Assembly (NCBI GenBank): GCA_029690005.1
Contig: CP121458.1
Coordinates: forward strand, 5,165,872-5,229,871
Direction: 5' to 3'
Origin: Prescottella defluvii
Lineage (GTDB): Bacteria; Actinomycetota; Actinomycetes; Mycobacteriales; Mycobacteriaceae
DNA length: 64,000 bases
Position 1 is the first letter of the stretch; each line of letters opens with the position of its first letter. This document shows positions 59,275 to 64,000 of this stretch, in pieces. The position numbers were made by a program, and so were the translations under genes. The notes beneath the pieces were generated by a model. The model was not told the origin of the DNA, did no database searches, and saw nothing but the letters and a program-made list of their open reading frames with translations.

Positions 59275-60728
59275 ATGTCCCGCACCAGGATTTCGGCTCA
59301 GGAACTGATCGGTCATGTGTTCGATGCCGACAGCTTCGTCTCGTGGGACACCGCCCCGCTCGACGTCTCCCCGACGCGCAGTACCGCACCGAACTCGACG
59401 CGGCCGCGGCGAAGTCCGGAGTCGACGAATCCGTGATCACCGGCACCGCACTGCTCGGCGGACGCCGGGTCGCCGTCATCGCGTGCGAGTTCTCGTTCCT
59501 CGCCGGCTCGATCGGTGTCGCCGCCGCCGAGCGGATCGTCACGGCGATCGAGCGGGCCACCGCCGAGGGACTGCCGCTGCTGGCATCCCCGACATCGGGC
59601 GGCACGCGGATGCAGGAGGGCACGGTCGCCTTCGTGCAGATGGTCAAGATCGCCGCGGCCATCGCCGCGCACAAGACCGCGCACCTGCCCTACCTCGTCT
59701 ACCTGCGCGACCCCACCACCGGCGGCGTCTTCGCGTCGTGGGGATCGCTCGGCCACGTGACGATCGCCGAACCGGGCGCGCTCGTCGGCTTCCTCGGCCC
59801 CCGCGTCTACCAGGCGCTGTACGGCGGAAGTTCCCGAGGGCGTGCAGACCTCCGAGAACCTGTACAGCAAGGGTGTCATCGATGGCGTGGCCTCCGTCGA
59901 ACAGTTGCGAGACCTCGTCGACCGAGCCCTGCACGTGGTGAGCGACCCGGCCGACGACACCGTCGAACTCCCGGATCCGACAGATCCGCACGACGTCCGG
60001 ACGTTCCCGCATGGCAGTCGGTGATGGCGTCGCGCCGCGCCGATCGACCGGGCGTCCGGGAGTTGGTGCGCCACGCCGCCTCCACCCGTCTGCCGCTCAG
60101 CGGCACCGGGCAGGGCGAGGTGGACTCGACGGTGCTGCTCTCGCTCGCCCGGTTCGGCGGCCAACCGTGCGTGCTGTTCGGCCAGGACCGCGCGGGCCAG
60201 TCGCCGTTGAACACGATGGGGCCCGCCGCGCTGCGAGAGGCGCGACGCGGCATGCGGATGGCCGCCGAGCTGCGCCTGCCACTGGTCCTGGTGATCGACA
60301 CGTTGGGAGCGGCCCTGTCGAAGGAGGCCGAGGAACGCGGCCTCGCACCCGAGATCGCCCGCTGCATTTCCGATCTCGTCACCCTCCGCACCCCCACGGT
60401 GTCGGTGCTCCTCGGTCAGGGCACCGGCGGCGGCGCCCTGGCGCTGCTGCCGGCCGACCGCGTCCTCGCGGCCCAGAACGGCTGGCTCGCACCACTGCCC
60501 CCGGAAGGCGCCAGCGCGATCGTGCACCGCGACACCACCCACGCGCCGAAGATGGCGGCGGCCCAGGGCATCCGGTCGCTGGATCTCCTGCGCGACGGCG
60601 TCGTCGACGCCGTCATCCCCGAGACGCCCGACGCCGCGATCGAACCCGTCGAGTTCTCCCGGCGGGTCGGCACCGCGATCGCCCGCGAACTCGCCGCCCT
60701 GCACGACCTCCCGGCGACGACCGGATGA
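59275..60728 (+). CDS. accD3: Acetyl-CoA-type carboxyltransferase, AccD3-like alpha/beta fusion (three frameshifts)
   Basis: About 484 residues holding both carboxyltransferase halves. The beta half has GTALLGGRRVAVIACEFSFLAGS and TSGGTRMQEGTVAF; the alpha half has LPLVLVIDTLGAALSKEAEERG and LLGQGTGGGALALLPADRVL. It resembles mycobacterial AccD3. It carboxylates an acyl-CoA together with a biotin-bearing subunit encoded elsewhere. Frames break at 59367-59371 (one C), near 59829-59832 (then EVPEGVQTSENLYSKG) and at 60010-60012 (one base gives TFPAWQSVMASRRAD). ATG 59275 has GGAGGAAG upstream. Confidence 0.85.
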
Positions 60729-60788
60729 CCGCCCGCCTCGCGCGCTACCGGACCCTCGGTCTGCCGGGCGACTGACCCTCCGCCGCCA

Positions 60789-61472
60789 CTACGAAGACCC
60801 GACCGCGGTGATCGCGGGCACCATGACCGCCACCATGAGGGCGGTGTTGATCGCGTCGACCGCCTTGCGGACGGCGGCTCCCGCCCACTCCTCCTCAGCA
60901 ATACCCTTGGCGCGCTTACGGATTTCCTTACGATCGGCGTCCGGGAACACCTTGGCGACGGCGTCCACCGCGGACAGCAGCGAGATGAGCGCCGCGGTAC
61001 GCGGATTCGGATCGAGCCCCTCGACGAGCACCTGCTCGAGGTCGCGCCGGACCCCACGCTCGTGACTCTCGTCGACCGCAGGCCAGGTCTTGCTCGGGAA
61101 GATGCCGAGGATCTTGTGTCGGCTCTCGCGGACCCAGCCGCGGTCGATGACCCGCTCGAAGACAGCTTCCCGCATCTCGGCGTCGAGCTTCTCGATCGCG
61201 GTCTCCGGCTTCATCGGACGCCGCGACTCACGGATCACCTCGACGGCGCGGGCGAGGATCGGATCGCCGGGAGTTGCTTCCTGCCGGACGGCGAGGCGGC
61301 CCTTCTTCACGTCCTCCCCGTCCTCGGCGGGCGTGACGTACCCGTCGATCGCCAGCTCCAGCAGGACCGCGCCGGCGAGAACCCGCGGCAGTCGCGTGCC
61401 GTCGACGACCGGTCCACCGGATTCGTCGTCGAGCAGAAGCAGCAGTAGGTCTTCGGCGATGAGCGGCGTCAT
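60789..61472 (-). CDS. GPP34/GOLPH3-like protein
   Basis: A 227-residue GPP34-domain protein, intact. The domain starts PLIAEDLLLLLLDDESG and has VLAGAVLLELAIDGYV and RHKILGIFPSKTWP. In eukaryotes GPP34 proteins bind phosphatidylinositol-4-phosphate at the Golgi; in actinobacteria their job is unknown, perhaps membrane-lipid binding. Hydrophobic stretch near the C-terminus (INTALMVAVMVPAITAV) may contact the membrane. Confidence 0.9.
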   Translation of the reverse strand: MTPLIAEDLLLLLLDDESGGPVVDGTRLPRVLAGAVLLELAIDGYVTPAEDGEDVKKGRLAVRQEATPGDPILARAVEVIRESRRPMKPETAIEKLDAEMREAVFERVIDRGWVRESRHKILGIFPSKTWPAVDESHERGVRRDLEQVLVEGLDPNPRTAALISLLSAVDAVAKVFPDADRKEIRKRAKGIAEEEWAGAAVRKAVDAINTALMVAVMVPAITAVGSS

Positions 61473-61514
61473 GTCCCCCACCGTACGGAGTCGCGATGTG
61501 GGATGGTCTCTGTC

Positions 61515-62252
61515 ATGCCCGACGCCGGAGACGTCATCACCGCCCTGACACAGGTCGCCGACGCCGACGACGCGCGACAACTCCAGCGGTTCTTCAAGAC
61601 CGGGCCGGGCGAGTACGGCGAGGGCGACGTGTTCATCGGCGTCCGGGTGCCCGCGGTCCGCACGGTGGCCAAGCGGTTCGCGTCGTTGCCGCTCGACGAC
61701 GTCGACACGCTTCTCGACGGCGCGGTGCACGAGCAACGGCTGACCGGCCTGCTCATCCTCGTCGAGCAGTTCGCGCGGTCGAGTCGTGCCCGCGGCCACG
61801 ACGACGAGGCGCGCGAGCGCATCGCCGAACGCTACCTGGCCGCCGTTCTCCGGGGCCGGGTGAACAACTGGGACCTGGTGGACCTGTCGGCGCTGCACAT
61901 CCTCGGCGGGTGGTTCTACGACCGGGCCCGCGATCCGGTGTTCACGCTCGGCGCCGACGAGGACCTGTGGCGGCGGCGCGTCGCCCTGCTCACCACATTC
62001 GGTTTCATCCGGCGCGGGGACGCGTCGACGACGCTCGAACTGGCGGCGCGGGTCCTCGGCGACCGGCGTGACCTGACCCAGAAGGCGACCGGCTGGATGC
62101 TCCGGGAGGTCGGCAAGCGAGTCGACCGCGACCTGCTGCTCGGCTTCCTCGACCGGCACGCGGCGGAGATGGGTGCAACGGCGCTGAGCTACGCCACCGA
62201 GCACCTCGACGCGGACATCCGAGCGCACTACCGGCTACTCCGGAGTAGCTGA
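61515..62252 (+). CDS. AlkD-like DNA alkylation-repair protein
   Basis: A 245-residue HEAT-like-repeat protein of the AlkD family, intact. It has GEGDVFIGVRVPAVRTVAKRF and NNWDLVDLSALHILGGWF, and QKATGWMLREVGKR. AlkD excises bulky or cationic alkylated bases without base flipping. I chose the ATG at 61515 giving MPDAGDVITAL; four residues further upstream are possible. It is divergent from the GPP34 gene. Confidence 0.9.
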   Translation: MPDAGDVITALTQVADADDARQLQRFFKTGPGEYGEGDVFIGVRVPAVRTVAKRFASLPLDDVDTLLDGAVHEQRLTGLLILVEQFARSSRARGHDDEARERIAERYLAAVLRGRVNNWDLVDLSALHILGGWFYDRARDPVFTLGADEDLWRRRVALLTTFGFIRRGDASTTLELAARVLGDRRDLTQKATGWMLREVGKRVDRDLLLGFLDRHAAEMGATALSYATEHLDADIRAHYRLLRSS

Positions 62253-62352
62253 CCGCGTGCCGTTCACCGACCGTTCGGCACCGCCGGGCGCAGATTTCTG
62301 TTGTGCGGGACACAGCTCGCGCGCCAGTGGGGTGCGCGTCACATAGGGTGTC

Positions 62353-62398
62353 GTGTGCATCACGGATGCAGTGTGGTGTGCGTCCCCGACGCAGTGTC
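62353..62398. repeat. Two tandem 23-bp units, each with an internal palindrome, upstream of prpE
   Basis: Unit 1 (62353-62375) and unit 2 (62376-62398) share GTGTGCrTC-N3-GAyGCAGTGT. Within each, GCATC/GATGC and GCGTC/GACGC form five-base arms around a three-base spacer; the two units differ by compensating changes that keep the pairing. The pair ends 23 bases before ATG 62422. This reads as a double operator for a dimeric regulator. Confidence 0.6.
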
Positions 62399-62421
62399 AG
62401 GACACGAGAGGACACGAATCG

Positions 62422-64000
62422 ATGAGCACCGCCGAGCACGCAGCAGGTTCGAACGTCGACGCCTACTCCAGCGCCTTCGAAGAGAGCGTGGAGCAGCCGG
62501 ACACCTTCTGGCTCGCGGCCGCCGAGGCCGTCGAGTGGGACACCGCGCCGACGCGCGCGCTCGACGACTCGAACGCCCCGATGTACCGCTGGTTCCCGGA
62601 CGCCGCCCTCAACACGTGCTTCAACGCCCTCGACCGCCATGTGCGCGACGGCCGCGGCGACCAGGCCGCGCTGATCTGACGACTCGGCGATGGTGCCCGC
62701 AAAGCGGACGTACACGTACTCCGAGCTGCTCGCAGAGGTCGCCCGGTTCGCCGGCGTCCTGGCCGAGCAAGGTGTCGTCGCGGGCGACCGCGTCGTCATC
62801 TACATGCCGATGATCCCCGAGGCCGCGATCGCGATGCTCGCGTGCGCCCGCATCGGCGCCGTGCACTCGGTCGTCTTCGGCGGTTTCGCGGCCAAGGAGC
62901 TGGCCACCCGCATCGACGACGCCCAGCCGGTGGTGCTGGTCACCGCGTCCGGCGGCCTCGAGCCCGGCCGCACCATCGAGTACCTCCCGATGGTCGACCA
63001 GGCGCTGGAGATCTCGGCGCACCCGCCGCACACCGTGATCGTCAAGAACCGTGACACCATCCCCGGTTCCGCGGCTGACTACCGCGACCGCGGCGCCGCG
63101 TGGTTCGACTGGGACGAGCTGGCCGCCGACGCGCAGGACGCCGCCCCCGTCTCGGTCGCCGCGACCGATCCGCTCTACATCCTGTACACGTCCGGCACCA
63201 CGGGGAAGCCGAAGGGCGTCGTCCGCGACAACGGCGGCCACGCGGTCGCGCTCACGTGGTCGATGCGCAACCTCTACGACATCGGCCCCGGCCAGGTCAT
63301 GTGGACGGCGTCGGACGTCGGCTGGGTCGTCGGCCACTCCTACATCGTCTACGCCCCGCTGCTCGCCGGCGCCACCACCGTCATGTACGAGGGCAAGCCG
63401 GTCGGCACGCCGGACGCGGGCGCGTTCTGGCGAGTGATCCAGGAGCACAACGTCTCCGCGCTGTTCACCGCCCCGACCGCGATCCGCGCGATCCGCAAGG
63501 CGGACCCGGAGGCGGCCGAGCTCGCAAAGTACGACATCTCGTCGATGACGACGCTGTTCGCAGCCGGCGAGCGCTTGGACCCGGACACCTACGTGTGGGC
63601 CACCGAGAAGCTCGGCGTCCCGGTGATCGACCACTGGTGGCAGACCGAAACCGGCTGGGCGATCTGCTCGAATCTGCGTGGTCTGGAACCGATGCCGATC
63701 AAGGCCGGCTCCCCCACCGTGCCGGTGCCGGGCTACCGCGTGGACATCGTCGACGGCGAGGGCACGCCCGTCCCCGCCGGCACCGAGGGCAACATCGTCA
63801 TCGCGCTGCCGCTGCCGCCGGGCACGCTCGCCGGACTGTGGCGTGACGAGGACCGGTACGTGAAGTCGTACCTGTCGACGTTCGACGGCTACTACCTCAC
63901 GGGCGACTCCGGCTACGTCGACGAGGACGGGTACGTGTTCGTCCTGGGCCGCAGCGACGACGTCATCAACGTTGCCGGACACCGCCTTTCGACCGGAAGC
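62422..64000 (+). CDS. prpE: Propionyl-CoA synthetase (frameshifted, cut by window end)
   Basis: The first 526 or so residues of an acyl-CoA synthetase; the window ends before the stop. The ATP motif is YTSGTTGKPKG, with DVGWVVGHSYIVYAPL, HWWQTETGWAICSNL and GDSGYVDEDGYVFVLGRSDDVIN, the propionyl/acetyl-CoA synthetase pattern; PAKRTYTYSELLAEV and YEGKPVGTPDAGAFWRVI favour PrpE. The frame breaks near 62676-62679: ATCTGACGAC read without one G gives AALIYDSAMVPAKR. It activates propionate to propionyl-CoA in the cytosol. Confidence 0.9.

Noticed and set aside
60724-60774. A 16-codon ORF starting inside the accD3 stop (MTARLARYRTLGLPGD).
   Set aside because: No ribosome site, no continuation in another frame, and it faces a convergent gene; too short to support.
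62353-62398. The tandem 23-bp units as a CRISPR array.
   Set aside because: There are only two adjacent units and no spacers.

Overview
This window is GC-rich, gene-dense actinobacterial DNA. A WhiB regulator, a secreted mycolyltransferase/antigen-85-type esterase, a CtpE-type ATPase, an AccD3-type carboxyltransferase and an F420-type luciferase-fold oxidoreductase point to a mycolic-acid-containing member of the Mycobacteriales, most likely Rhodococcus or a close relative. This is inferred from protein families, not from a database match. The window is ordinary chromosome: I see no prophage, insertion sequence, CRISPR array, rRNA or tRNA.

The dominant oddity is that about two thirds of the genes are broken by single-base frameshifts. 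Nearly all lie in short G or C runs, and in nearly all of them adding back one base restores a textbook motif or C-terminus. I read these as sequencing/assembly indels, not biology. I give each such gene as one CDS over its full extent and name the break point. One locus (about 47.15-47.6 kb) lacks whole internal segments and is a genuine gene remnant.

Layout: 0-4 kb, an AraC regulator, an MFS importer and succinyl-CoA:3-oxoacid CoA-transferase (scoA-scoB), a catabolic cluster. 4-7 kb, a VWA lipid-facing/secreted protein, an SRPBCC protein and a methyltransferase. 7-9.1 kb, a monocarboxylate symporter with its DUF485 partner and a Crp/GlxR-like site. 9.4-13.2 kb, an amidohydrolase, a lone Rieske protein, and an ArsR regulator coupled to a zinc/cobalt CDF exporter. 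13.2-17.4 kb, a LytS/LytTR two-component system in one overlapping operon with a second sodium:solute symporter and a small membrane partner. 17.4-22 kb, a lipase, an antiporter, an orphan antitoxin-like protein, a thioesterase and a ScbR-like TetR regulator. 22-25 kb, two flavohemoglobins flanking an unknown 135-residue protein (nitric-oxide defence). 25-34 kb, CtpE ATPase, GH3 glucosidase, MBL-fold hydrolase, enoyl-CoA hydratase, flavin monooxygenase, HNH nuclease and WhiB.

34-43 kb holds a DUF1254 protein, a DUF985 cupin, the peroxide-defence pair ahpC-ahpF with an OxyR-type operator, an unknown protein co-operonic with a TetR regulator, ZapE and the secreted esterase. 43-52 kb holds a PadR-controlled drug exporter, an aldo/keto reductase, a methyltransferase, a dead luciferase-like gene, an SDR, and a tightly overlapping TetR-LLM-enoyl-CoA hydratase-SDR operon. 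52-60.7 kb holds an ABC-F protein, a copper/DyP-peroxidase operon (5-TM protein, PCu(A)C chaperone, Tat-exported DyP), an XRE-membrane protein-ABC exporter cassette and AccD3. 60.8-64 kb holds a GPP34 protein, an AlkD-like repair protein and propionyl-CoA synthetase, cut by the window end and preceded by a twofold tandem palindrome.

Shared themes are small-acid and acyl-CoA metabolism (ScoAB, two monocarboxylate-type symporters, PrpE, AccD3, hydratases) and redox/nitrosative defence (AhpCF, two flavohemoglobins, DyP), with many one-regulator-per-operon arrangements whose operators are visible as palindromes.
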